From the NCBI GenBank assembly GCA_027627225.1, contig CM051027.1, forward strand, positions 85,437,951 to 85,501,950: a stretch of 64,000 nt of DNA. The letters are read 5' to 3'. The DNA is from Congeria kusceri. Taxonomy: Eukaryota > Mollusca > Bivalvia > Myida > Dreissenidae. Below the pieces are notes generated by a model. It was given only the letters and a program-made list of their open reading frames with translations. It had not been told where the DNA came from and ran no database searches. Both the position numbers and the translations under genes were made by a program. Within the stretch, counting starts at the first letter, position 1; each line of letters starts with the position of its first letter. Below, piece by piece: positions 23,701 through 38,700 of this stretch.

Positions 23701-26700
23701 ATAAACAATCTTCAATAACAATGATAGTTAGGCTTTCCATTTTATTGTTTTGCATAACAAACCAATGATTAAGAATCTAGCAAATCCTGTATTCCTCAAA
23801 TAATTTCAGGCTGAAATTATTTGTTTTTAATGGAATTTTTGTATGGCAAAATGTGTTAAGTTTTGTTCAACAATTATCCAATTTACCAGTACTAATATAA
23901 ACTGCTCTAATATAAACCCACAGCTAAATTAGTAAGGCATACATGTTACATGTCCCAAATATTAGGGTAGGGAGGTAGGGATTTATTTATTTGTTATTTG
24001 ATAACTGGTCAACTTGAAGATTCCAAAACTGAATGAATATTCAAAACATGTTAAAATGTCATTAAACATTGTGTTGAAGTGGATGCAATTAAAACTATCA
24101 AAACAAAACACTTATCCAGATTCACTTAATTATTGGAATAAAGTAAATAAAACATTAAATATCTGACAAACTCAATAAAATGTTCTAGGGATGGGGCATT
24201 TTTTAAGTTTAGGTCGGGTAACCTGAAACAAACATGTTTTTTTTTACGCATAAGTACATGCATAATAGATAACAGGGAAGTGTTACAAGACCTTAATTTC
24301 TCAACTAACTGCACCACCTCATCCCTGTGCAATTTAGAAATGCCTTTGTAACATGTGCAGCAACTGGTAGCAATCCAGGAATGCAAAAACAGTATCTCAT
24401 TTTAGTATTTAAATAAGCATTAAAATAAGCAATCGTCTAGAAAATCTCTTCACAAGTTTAGAATTTCTTTTAAGTATGAATGAGCAGACGTGATACATTT
24501 AACAATCACTTTAATGATGAAGTAGTAAGAATGTTTTATTAGTTTTTGTGATAACATGAACGGCGCTCTTATCTATAGAGGCTTTTGCAAAAGCACAGAA
24601 GTTTTACTGAGGTTATAACATGTTAAAAGCAATGTTTGTTTGATAAGAAGCCTTTATTTCTAAATATACATGTCTTTAAGTATGAGTTCAATAAATTTGT
24701 AATTTGCAAATGGGCAGACAAAAGAAGAAGTGACACAAACAGTTTTTACAACATTATATATAGGTTCAGGCAGATAAAGTAAGCAAATAATTTACACAAT
24801 TGAGCTGTGTCGGGGGACACCCGGGCTTAATGCATGTGCGTAAAGTTCGCACAGCCTAATCCAGAACGACACTTTCCGCCTACAGTGGATTAATGTTTAG
24901 AAGAGTCTTCCTTGAAACATAAAATATATCATAACAGCGGAAAATGTCGTCCCGAATTAGCACATGCATTAAGCCCCGGTTACCCACAACACGCTCGATT
25001 AAACTTTCATTTTTGTTCATTGTGCATAAAAGAGGGCCAGGGGCCATGATTACATGTGCATAAAAGCTGGCCAGGGGCCATGACTACAAAGCTCCTAATT
25101 AAAACTTAAGTCATATTTAAGGGAAAAATTCCTTATGAAAAATCAATATCTTTTATCTGAAATACGGTAAAACGCATCTGTTCATTCTTTACCAGAATAA
25201 AACCATTTAACACCAAATAAACTTCAAATGAACTAGCTTAAGGAATTCTATGATTTAAAAAAATTACAAAGAAGCTTTGTGTATACAGGCCCAGGTTAGA
25301 ATTACAATGCTTTTCCACAATTCTTATTTATACATCAAAAACAATAGCAATCGTCAATCAAGGGGTTTTATTGCTTTTATGCACTGAGTCAATACAACAT
25401 GTTGTTAAACTTATGCAATATGATTTAATAGGCAGTTAACCAGTAAACAGCACACACAGATACGCTATCATACCTATGTGAACAGACATAACATGAATTC
25501 ACTTGTAGATGTGGACTAAATGGATTATTATTATAGTTTTTTTTAGAGTTTTAAGTTGGATCTATTTCTTGTTATGTATTCATAGAAAGTACCCTGGTAG
25601 CATCGATAACAGGAAGCCTCACTGCTCAGCGAGCGCAGTGCAGTAATTTATCGATTTACTGACTCATAGCCTGCAAAGTAAAGAAGTAGTTCCCTCAAGA
25701 CCGAATTGCGCCAACAGTCTAAAAACTGCAAAAGGTCAAGATATATTGTCAGTTATGCATGACTTTAAACTCTTCAGTAAAATAACCCAAAATTATATTA
25801 TTTCAGTCTAACAATTATATAGTTTTGCATTTGAGTCAAATGCTTTAAAAAATCTGGATAATGGCAAAACCATCAACAAGTTCGTTATACCTCTGACACA
25901 TCAGACTTGCGACCTTACTGCGACCCAATCAAAATTTAAGAACGGCAATGATTTTTCTTAAAATATTCCAAATTCTGGTGAACCATCACACCAAGGCCCT
26001 GCTGCCTATGTTCTGTGTATGTACACCGTGTCCCCACCATGACCTTATCATGTCCTTTGTGTTTTTGCTGTGTTTTCATTGCGTCCCCACGGTGCAAAGC
26101 TCAAATTTTTCGGCCATTGCAATCCATTTTCCAGGAGTGGTAAGGCACTTCATCACCTCATCCTTGTACTCGTCTACGATGGTTCCGCAAACTTCAGTAA
26201 CTACGGGAGACAATGTACTCGCTGGGCGTTGGAAGTCAAACTCCAAGCTGGCAAAAACGTCACCAGAAGCCAGATGGTGTAGACTGGATGCCTGCTTTGG
26301 CCCGGGTCGATTCCTTTCCTGTAGTATGTATGCTGCTTGGTGATACGTTGACAAAGCCTGGTAAGCAGCTCATCAATCATTTCTAGTGGGACCCTGGGAA
26401 AGTTATGGATATTCCTGTCTCAACTCAGGGATGAGCTAGTTGCAGTGGCCAAATGATCTCTTCGGACTTCACCGAGCCATGATCTAAGCCAGCATCTTCT
26501 TCGGTTTTCCTCCTGTTTCTTCTTTTAATTGGACTTAAAAGCTTAAACTTAAGTGCAAACTTAGAAGAAATGCTTAGATAGTAGAAGGAACCTCAAAGAA
26601 AGACCATGCATGTTGCAGGAATGCATGACAAATGTAGGGTCGCAGACAAAAGTTAGACTTCCGAAATCAAACGCGCTGACACAGCAGTAAGGACGCACTA

Positions 26701-29700
26701 AATGTGATAGGTAGTGATAAGAACCCCATAGCCGTACCAAGAATGCAGTTGGGTCGCCGTAGGGTCCTGAGTGGTCCATGAGCCATTTTTCTGTATTTCC
26801 GGGGTGACTCTATAGAGTCTATACTATGTCCCATGTGTGTTCTTTCTTCGCTTTTCTACTTGCTTCTGCGACCATGGTGACCCCAGGGCGATCCTATGGC
26901 GTTCTAGCCAGGATGCCGACAGGATGCTCAGCATGTTCAAAGTAGTCACAGTCAGTCTGCGACCCGAGGCGTCCTTGGGGTTCCCATGGCATTGTTCTGC
27001 GTTCTCACCACATTCCCACGGCGTCAATGGCAATCCTACCATGTTCTGGGTTGCAGTAAGAAAACATTCTGCCAGTACAGTGTGACAGAGGTATTAACAA
27101 TCGCAATATCATTCTCATATTATATTTAACTAAACATACCCAAAGAAGTATATTCACAATTTAAAACAAACCTGATTACTGATACCATTAGGAATAAAAT
27201 AAAGTAGCTATTAAAAATCCGTTGTCTACTTCTTAGATTGCATGTAGATCATAATTTGTGAAGCGCCAAATAAATCCTACTGGTTGAGAAATACTGAATC
27301 TGGTTACCTTACAAAATACTGACTTTGGATGCCTTAGACAAAACTGACTCTGGCTGGATACCTAACAAAAAACTGAGTCTAAATATCTTATAATACTGAA
27401 TCTGGACACCTTACACAATACTGACTCTGGATACCTTACACAATACTGACTCGGAATACCTTACACAATACTGACTGTGGATACCTTACACAATACTGAA
27501 TCTAGATACTTAACACAATGCGGACTCTGGATACCTTACACAATACTGACTCAGGACACCTTACACAATACTGAATCTAGATACTTTACACAATACTGAC
27601 TCTGCATACCTTACACAATACTGACTCTGGATACCTTACACAATACTGACTGTGGATACCTAACACAATACTGAATCTAGATACTTTACACAATACTGAC
27701 TCTGGATACCTTACACAATACTGACTGTGGATACCTAACACAATACTGAATCTAGATACTTTACACAATACTGACTCTGGATACCTAACACAATACTGAC
27801 TGTGGATACCTTACACAATACTGAATCTAGATACTTTACACAATACTGACTCTGGATACCTTACACAATACTGACTCTGGATACCTTACACAATACTGAC
27901 TGTGGATACGTTACACAATATTGAACCAAGATACTTTACACAATACTGACTCTGGATACCTTACACAATACTGACTGTGGATACCTAACACAATACTGAC
28001 TCTGGATACCTTACACAATACTGACTCTGGCTGGATACCTAACAAAAAACTGAGTCTAAATATCTTATAATACTGAATCTGGACACCTTACAGAATACTG
28101 ACTCTGGATACCTTACACAATACTGAGTGTGGATACCTTACACAATACTGACTCTAGATACTTTACACAATACTGACACTAGATACCTTACAAAGTACTG
28201 ACTCTCGATACCTTACACAATACTGACTGTGGATACCTTACACAATACAGACTCTGGATACCTAACACAATACTGACTCTGGATACCTTACACAATACTG
28301 ACTCTGGATACCTAACACAATACTGACTCTGGATACCTTACACAATACTGACTCTGGATACCTTACACAATACAGACTCTGGATACCTAACACAATACTG
28401 ACTCTGGATACCATACACAATACTGACTCTGGATATCTTACACAATACTGACCCTGGATACATTTCACAATACTGACTCTGGATACCTTACACAATACTG
28501 ACTCTGGATACCTTACACAATACTGACTGTGGATACCTAACACAATACTGACTCTGGATACTTACACAATACTGACTCTGGATACCTTACACAATACTGA
28601 CTCTGGATACCTTACAAAGTACTGACTCTCGATACCTTACACAATACTGACTGTGGATACCTTACACAATACAGACTCTGGATACCTAACACAATACTGA
28701 CTCTGGATACCTAACACAATACTGACTCTGGATACCTAACACAATACTGACTCTGGATACCTAACACAATACTGACTCTGGATACCTTACACAATACTGA
28801 CTCTGGATACCTAACAAAATACTGAATCTGGATACATTACACAATACTGACCCTGGATACCTTACACAATACTGACTCTGGATACCTAACACAATACTGA
28901 CTCTGGATACCTTACACAATACTGACTCTGGAATCCTTACACAATACTGACTGTGGATACCTTACACAATACTGACAGCGGATACCTAACACAATACTAA
29001 CTCTGGATACCTTACACAATACTGACTCTGGATACCTTACACAATACTGACTCTGGCTGGATACCTAACAAAAAACTGAGTCTAAATATCTTATAATACT
29101 GAATCTGGACACCTTACAGAATACTTACTCTGGATACCTTACACAATACTGAGTGTGGATACCTTACACAATACTGAATCTAGATACTTTACACAATACT
29201 GACTGTGGATACCTTACACACTACTGACTCTGGATACCTTACACAATACTGACTCTGTATACCTTACATAATACTGACTGCGGATACCTAACACAATACT
29301 GAATCTAGATACTTTACACAATACTGACTCTGGATACCTTACACAATACTGACTCTGGATATCTTACACAATACTGACTGTGGATACCTTACACAATACT
29401 GACTCTGGATACCATACACAATACTGACTCTGGATATCTTACACAATACTGGCCCTGGATACCTTTCACAATACTGACTCTGGATACCTTACACAATACT
29501 GACTCTGGATACCTTACACAATACTGACTCGGGATACCTTACACAATACTGACTCTGGATACCTAACACAATACTGAATCTAGATACTGTACACAATACT
29601 GACTCTGGATACCTTACACAATACTGACTCTGGATACCTAACACAACACTGAATCTAGATACTTTACACAATACTGACTCTGGATACCTTACACAATACT

Positions 29701-32700
29701 GACTCTGGATACCTTACACAATACTGACTGTGGATACCTTACACAATACTGAATCTAGATACTTTACACAATACTGACTCTGGATACCTAACACAATACT
29801 GACTCTGGATACCTTACACAATACTGACTGTGGATACCTAACACAATACTGAATCTAGATACTTTACACAATACTGACTCTGGATACCTTACACAATACT
29901 GAGTGTGGATACCTAACACAATACTGAATCTAGATACTTTACACAATACTGACTCTGGATACCTTACACAATACTGACTATGGATACTTTACACAATACT
30001 GACTCTGGATACCTTCAGGGGTCTCTCTCTGGTTTGGGGGAAGAGTACCTGTACCCTCAGATGGGTGAATTTTAGCGTTGTTTTACAAAGAACTTTATTC
30101 ATGATTAATCATCAATAAATAGAACATTATAGTAACTAGTCAATTTTGTAAATATCTTCCACTTGACCATTAATCGGAAGGTGGAGCAGTGCAACAGATA
30201 ATTGTTCATGTAACTAGTTTTTCACTTCCATTTTTTTTTTTTACAAATATTTTTTTCACTTCCAATTTTAAACCTTAATTAGTTTTGTTAAAACTACTAA
30301 TACTAATCCTTATACATTAATAAACTATGTTTTTGACTGTGAGACATAGTATTTGTGCCTTTTTGCTTTACCTGTTTTGATTACTTTTTAGCAGAAGCCA
30401 TTTTCCCACAACAGAAATTAAGGTTCCTGGCAAATAAGCTAGCAGTTAACTATATATAAATGAAGTTTTATTTTGGAAGCAAAAATAATCGGGTACCAGA
30501 CAAATCAAAATGGTCATTTAACGTGACCACGTGGAGTTGTTCCAATTTTATCGTTAACCGTTTGTAACGGTCCTAAAGTAAATTGGATCCCGGAAAATTA
30601 CTCCAACAAACAAAAATGAAAACAATTTTTTATGGGGAATTTTGGCCTGAAATGGGGAAAAAATATATACTTTGTCGTTGGGGGAATGATACCGAATTTC
30701 GGCATAAAAAAACGAAATACGATACTCCTGACCTTACACAATACTGACTCTGGATGCCTTACACAATAATGAGTCTGGACTGACTCGGGATACCTTACAC
30801 AATACTGACTCGGGATACCTAACACAATACTGAGTCTGGATACCTTACACAATACTGACTGTCGATACCTTACACAATACTGATACGGGATACCTTACAC
30901 AATACTGAGTCTGGATGCCTTACACAATAATGAGTCTGGATAGCTTACACAATACTGACTCGGGATACCTAACACAATACTGACTCGGGATACCTTACAC
31001 AATACTGACTCGGGATACCTTACACAATACTGAGTCTGGATACCTTACACAATACTGACTGTCGATACCTTACACAATACTGATACGGGATACCTTACAC
31101 AATACTGAGTCTGGATACCTTACACAATACTGACTCGGGATACCTAACACAATACTGAGTCTGGATACCTTACACAATACTGAGTCTGGATACCTTACAC
31201 AATACTGAGTCTGGATACCTTACACAATACTGACTGTGGATACCTTACACAATACTGACTGTCGATACCTTACACAATACTGATACGGGATACCTTACAC
31301 AATACTGAGTCTGGATACCTTACACAATACTGACTCGGGATACCTAACACAATACTGACTCGGGATACCTTACACAATACTGAGTCTGGATACCTTACAC
31401 AATACTGACTGTCGATACCTTACACAATACTAATACGGGATACCTTACACAATCCTGAGTCTGGATACCTTACACAATACTGACTGTCGATACCTTACAC
31501 AATACTGATACGGGATACCTTACACAATACTGAGTCTGGATACCTTACACAATACTGACTGTCGATACCTTACACAATACTGATACGGGATACCTTACAC
31601 AATACTGAGTCTGGATACCTTACACAATACTGACTGTCGATACCTTACACAATACTGACTCGAGATACCTTACACAATACTGACTATGGATACCCTACAA
31701 AATACTGACTGTGGATACCTTACACAATACAGACTCTGGATACTTTACACTGACTCTAGATACCTTACACAATACTGAGGTTGGATACCTTACACTGACT
31801 CCAGATACCTTACACAATATTGACTCTGGATACCTTACACAATACTGACTCTGAATACCTTACACAATACTGACTCTGGATACCTTACAAAATACTGACT
31901 CTGAATATCTTTCAAAATACAGAGTATGATACCTAAAAGGACAATAAGCATGGATATGTAACCAAACCGAATGAAATCTTTATGAAAACAGAAATGTTAT
32001 GAAAACCCACATTAAATTTCTGTTAGATCCATGTAGGAAAACATGGTGCACACAGGCACATACTTGCAAAAAACAATTTTGGGAGCTGATAAATTTAACA
32101 TTCCAGGCCCCATGGTCACAAAAGATAAATTAACAGGATCAGGATCAGTCTTAGCTGATCTTGATTTTGTAGCTAAACTTAGCGTAATATCAAACATATT
32201 TTATTTTCTGAATAACTTTTCTTCTTGATAAAATCACATAATTATTTTATTTCTTTTATTAACTTCTTCATATCAGACAGCAAATGTACGTTACTAAGAG
32301 TTAAAAATCATTTTATAATATATATTTGACAAAAAATTAAAATTGATCCTGATTTTAGTGAACATCATTTTTTAGCCTGAACCTGAAATATCTGGCTTAA
32401 GTTCATCTTGAACATGAAAATCAGGCTCAACTTGTTTTGTGAACACCGGGCCAGATGTGAAGTAGTGCATGAACAAGTATACCTTTGGGATATATATCCT
32501 TTAATATAATAAAAATCCCACTGCTTTAGCATAATGTCAAGTTCTGCATGTGGCGGCTGTAAACTATTAAGGCGTTGAAGAGGCAGAGGCGCTAGACAGA
32601 ATTATTGGCAATTAATGTATTTACCAGACCATTTCATACTGACTGCAACACTTGTGATAATATAAATTTGATCTTGTAAGACATTTGCAGCATATAGCCA

Positions 32701-35700
32701 TTAAAAACCTGGTAAAGTACACCAAGTACATGTAACTTTAAAATTAATCAAATGTTCTCCAACAATGTTTGCTTTCTCCTTGAAATGCAATTCATCATTT
32801 AAAGACTATGCATGGGATAGAAGCAAACTTCATAAAATGAATATTTATGTGAAAAACACTTCATTTAAAGGTTATTTATGGGACAAAAACACACTTAAGT
32901 ATAAAGGTCTATAGATGAAATATGGAATTCATAACTACTGTACATATTTTTCCCCACTTTCTCACTTATACAAGTAACTAAAGTTACGATGTGTTATGTA
33001 ATGATAGAAATGTTTTTTAATTAAACATTAAACAAAAAGAATGATTATATTAATAAAGAAAAAAAGCGTAACAAATATGTTTTGACAGTAAAAAGAGTTA
33101 TGGTCTATGTACTCTGCACTCCTCTGAAAGAAAAATGTCCATACCAGAAATCAGTGATGGACAGACGGAGAGACAGATGGACTGACTGACAGCAATATAA
33201 ATGTGCAATAAATAACACATGAATACAAACTCGTGAACATGGATAAAATTGATGACGTCCTGCAAATCAACATTGAGCTCTTCGTTTTCTTATCACCTTA
33301 ATGATGAATTTTACCATACATTTCAAAAGATTTATACATAAGCCTGAAATTTATCTGCAACAACAAATCAATTTTTACTAACATGGCCTACTAGTTGTAC
33401 CTGACCCATTTGAATGCAAGGGAATGAACAGTGGAATCCTTTTGAAAACACTTCCGGTCATACATTCTGGAAGCATTCAAAACCCAAGTTTTTTTTTTCC
33501 AGCAGCTACATTTCAAAACCACCCACAAAAATGAACACCAGGACTGTGAGGCAGTTTTTATTTTCAAACACAAACAAAAACTGCCTGTTGCCAGCATGGC
33601 AGCTGGGAATCTTCACTGCTCCACCTCACAGTATCACAGATATGAGTCTGTAAAAACCCTCATGCTTGTGTAGATGATTTACAATATTGCCCCATGAAAA
33701 CACAACGTACTACATTGCACAAAATGTTTATCCTCCAAAAATAAGTGATATCAATTAATATATGTATATATCGACAAGAACTGGCATCTGAATTGTCAAT
33801 TTGTCCGAATAGTCACTGATTTACAACAGACCATTGTATTACGCCGCAGTTGGAGGGGGATCATGTTTAAGACGCAGTATGTACGATGGAAGAGTTGAAA
33901 GCGCAAACTCGCACAGTGTTGATGATTTTAGTTTTTGTTTAATAGTTAACAATAACAACATTAATAATCCTCAGCTTCGATTGATTCTGTCAAACAGTCT
34001 TAATTATTTAAACACAGTCACATAGACATTAAATGGATAAGTTTGATTTTATGTATTTGTTCTCAAATTATATATTAAATCACAAAGTTCCTGTTTCACA
34101 AAGAGTCAAAACGACAAGAGTCACAAAGTTAGGTAAATTTCTTTCTTCTAATGCTTTATTATATCTCTATTTCACAAAGTAAACCCCTTTATACACAAGG
34201 TGATGGCTTCTTATTGAGTAATTCTTACTGCAATTGCAAAGTACTTAATTACTACAATCACAAGACAAATACAAAAGTAAACAATAAACAATCTGTTTCC
34301 TGATTAGCAATCATCACCTATCTTTGACAGACTTACTTTGTAGTTTTTTCTGCACATCTTTTTGTGCATCTGTGGAGTTGATTTCAATCTTCAAAATGTA
34401 AAGAGTCTTAACATATAATAATATTTATTAAATATTGTGTACATTCTAATGATCAACTAGAATCAAATACATTCATAATAATTGCCATGATTATAGTTGG
34501 AGTGTCTTGTGAATTTGTTTAAGTTTGTTAATACACTGAAAACAAAAGTAGGAACATGCAGCCGGAATACTGAACTCGCATGCTAGCGATAAATGTGAAA
34601 GTCGTTTGGCTGTAATTTGTACACAGTTATTATCAACTGCTGTTACTAAAATAATTATATATTATATAGATGTAATAACTTTTATAAGTGTATTTATTGT
34701 TATAACTAATGACTGTCATTCCATCCTGTTTTTTACCGAAAAATATCCAATACGCACATGTAAACTATCTATTTCTTCTCAAAAACAAGCACGGTGACCC
34801 CCTGTTTTCATTTTTCCAGTCGATTCAGCATATAATTATGTCTTAAATATAGAAATTTCAGGACTTTTCACGGAACACATTTTTTTCTATAGTAAAAACA
34901 AGGTTTTTATATGATTATAAAATGCAGATTTGTTCGCAAAAAAATGGATGAAAAAGCATTTTTGGCAATTTTTTTTTTTTCACCAGTTAACGGATGGCTT
35001 TCTTACAATAACCCATTTCAACCAATAGAATGTCGTCATGTTTTTACCATTCAATGGTCAATACTATTTCTTTGCTAAAATAAAAACAACAAAAATAATT
35101 TTTAAAATTCAGTTACGGGTATGTCATTAACAAGCAGTTTCCAAAAAATCTACTTTGGTGACCCCCATTTTTTATGGTATCATTGTATTAGGCATTGAAC
35201 AATCTGCAAAATATGTGAAAATGAAAAATTTTCATGGAAGGGACAAAAATGTAGAAATCGTCTTTTAAAGGGCAAAAACATTTTTTTAAACAATAGAATT
35301 CTATATCTTCACAATCTTTCCTAATGCTTAAAGAAACTTATTTTTCTTAATGTGCATATGTCTGAAGAATTCTTCACTGATATTAATAAAAAGGCACAAG
35401 ATAAAAACACACTCACAAACTTGGGAACCACTAATCATTCTGTACTGAGAAAATAAACACAGATTATTATGATGTATTTGAATTTTCTACTGTACAGTCA
35501 CAATAAGAAAATTATTTCAATATTAAATAACTCGCTAAAAAATATTTTTTCATCCTGTGCTCTGAACTTCCATTTTAAATCAAAATATATGATTAATTTT
35601 ACAGTTTTTTATTCTGAGGGAAACTAATGAAACAACAATATTACTCCCTCTAATGGGAAATGCAGAAAACAAAACCAGTGAAAACAAGTGCAAATAGATC

Positions 35701-38700
35701 GATATATTTGAGACGCATAGTGGGAAAACCGGACTTAATGCATGTGCGTAAAGTGTCATCCCGGATCAGCCTGTGCAGTCCGCAGAGGCTAATCCGGGAT
35801 GGCACATTATGCTTTTATGGTATTTTCTGTTTCAAGGAAGTCTCTACTAAACATAAATCCACTGTAGGCGGAAAGTGCCATCCCGGATCAGCCTGTGCAG
35901 ACAATGCAAGCTGAATATCTAATAGGTTTCTGTGCTGTAAAAATAATTTCCAAAAGAACTTATTTCAATCAAAACAGTGTAAGTTTGATGCAACTTCTAA
36001 AGCAATATCTCATTCAACTTCACAGGAACTATTTTTTATTAAAAACATTCAAATCAATATAATGTTATCATATATGATGCAATCTGCATCTTTATTGACT
36101 TTAACAAAATGATAAGCTGTTCCGAAGCACCAATTTTGAATGTTCAGAAGGCGTCTGGTTAGGTCAGAACCACAGAAACATTACCCATATCCATCAGCTG
36201 CATCTATGTACTTACTATCATGACATGATAAATACAAGAATGTGATAATCAACAACTTTAAGGTTATATAACCCAAGTTTTTTTACAGGTAAGACATCTG
36301 TTTTTTTTAATGGGTCTGATGTCTACTTTCTTAGCAAATACATCTCTGCAATCTTAACTCTTGTGTATAGAAGTACAATAAAACGCATGTTACTGAAAAT
36401 GAAAAAACTAACAACACTGCAGTCTTTGATATACCCGCTTAGTTTAAACCTATTTATTTTAGCTCGATTACATCGAAAGCCTAAGGCTTATAGAGACACT
36501 CTCGAGTACATTTCCTGGGTAGAACCAGTACTTGGTGTTTTTGGGGAAGATCTTGAGAACGCTCCCAGAGTGGGGATCGAACCCGGAACCTCCCGATCGC
36601 TAGGCGGACACCATATCCACTTGCACGAAGCCCCAGACAAGTTAACATTTGTCTGGGCACTTTAAAATGATGACCTGTCTGCTCAAAATGGCAAACTCAA
36701 GAAGGACGAAAATACAACATTTTAAAAATGCACTGCCAAAATTAACCCACAAAAACAAGATGCCCAGATATTATCCTTCAAATTATACCCTGATCAACTT
36801 TTTTTCTTTCCATATGACTGCATTAACTAGTCAATCACTAACATTTACATTGCATCCAATGCTAGTTCTACACAATAATTGGCCATGTACTGAAACTACT
36901 CCATCTCAATTTAAAGGGACTGAACTCCAGATGGTCCAATCCTAAAAACGAAAGAAAATTGTCAAAATACATGATTTTCCTACATAATCGTAAATAACCC
37001 ATTAAAAATTAGACGCATATGTTTATATTTACCCGAAAAAACAATGATTCTATATAGTTTTCGTCCTTGTTTTTGTCTTAAAATCAATAGCATCTACAGA
37101 CACTATAACCCATTGAGTCATTTAAAAATAGCACCGTTTATATTTAGGATAATCACGTGACAATATAGTTTTGTCGCGTCGGGCATGCGCACACTTGAAA
37201 CAGGTCCTTGTATTTGGGAAAGCCGCTGTAGTTTTTAATCGGGAATACCGGGTTCAAGAAAAGTGTGAGCTTATTCAACTTCTACTTTTCAATGAAATAT
37301 ACAGTTATGACAGTATTTGATCGTTGACTATACAAAGAGTGATGGTTTTACGCATGTTTTTACAGTTTAGGCATAACTAACAATAAAAGCACAAGTTTAT
37401 ACCCATCTAGAGTTCAGTATCTTTACAAGAACAAAGTTTTATTACACAATTTGGCTAATATTAATATAATAAATATTTACCATAATAAACATCTGAATTG
37501 AGTTTATTTGCTCTATTTCTATACTAAATTTATAGGTATGAACCTAAAATACATCTCTCAATGGAAATACCTGTGTTATTTGACAGTAGCAAATCGTAAA
37601 CCTGTCACCTTAACAGCAATATAATTAGATTTATATTAATTAACACCTGAAAACAATTATGAGCTGTGTTTTTCCAATCACTTAAGAGCCAAGGAATTTT
37701 GCGCCAATATCAATTTCAGCATGATTGTTCTGTCTGTCAGTTGATTGCATTTAATGGCCCTGAAAACTGGGTTTCTCCCCACAAACGAGCAGCCATCATT
37801 CATTACAGAGACAAATTGCTTTACTGTGGAAAACACATATACATAAACAATGAACGCTACTCTACTTGAGTAGTAGACAAGGCTACCCATAGAGATTTGA
37901 AATATGTACTTGTATATAACCCTCTCAAAGACAAACTATTAATGTGTTGATCTATTCAGTAATATATAATACAAGAAGGGCGATGGGTAGAAACAGTTTT
38001 CATCAATGAATGAGAATAAAGTAAAATGCTCTTATTCCTTCACATTATTGTTGGGTGAATAGTACTGCGATTATGCATTCAAATACTTGCTTAAAAATGT
38101 CTGTGAAGAAAGTTTAGCAGAAATAAAAAGTGGAATGCACTTAAGGTTGCAATCAATGTTTCACGTCTGTGAATGCTCAAATACATCAATATAAGATGTA
38201 GTAAAATGGATTAATGGTTTGACTGTCATAATAACTTTAAGTCAACCAGCTGCTGTTGGATATATCAAAACTGCATCACATGTTTCAGTATTTGATACAG
38301 AATTATTAAATTATCTGAATTTATTGTCTTCATAATGTCATAACACTCTTTGAATACCTTTAAAGGATTATTCAAATTTACAAGTACTGGGTATCAGTAT
38401 AAATCAGTGCTCTGACGAAAATGATGGATACTCATTAGGTTCAGTTCACCTGACTACATGTACATCATACAACCAGTCAGAAGTGAAAACACGATTATTG
38501 AACTTTTTACCCCAAAAGAAAAACTTGTAAGTTTAGAATTGAACAAGCCAGATGCAAAATTTTCCAAAAGTTAAATGATGTGAAAGTGAGTGCCACGGCA
38601 GCACATTCCAGACTTAAATTGAACAGGCACTGTGTATCACATATCAATGTTTATCTGTACACAGCAATTCGCACATGAAAGTGATGAACACAGTTGCTAG

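Noticed and set aside
25948..26343. Plus-strand 131-aa frame
   Set aside because: Lies opposite the minus-strand Harbinger remnant and has no recognisable domain.
27586..30852. Open frames of 60-93 aa with a repeated CVRYPESVLCKVSRVSIV-type peptide
   Set aside because: They result from the 25-bp minisatellite cycling through three frames every 75 bp.
27290..31938. Possible CRISPR-like array
   Set aside because: Units are directly tandem with no unique spacers, in a eukaryotic intron.
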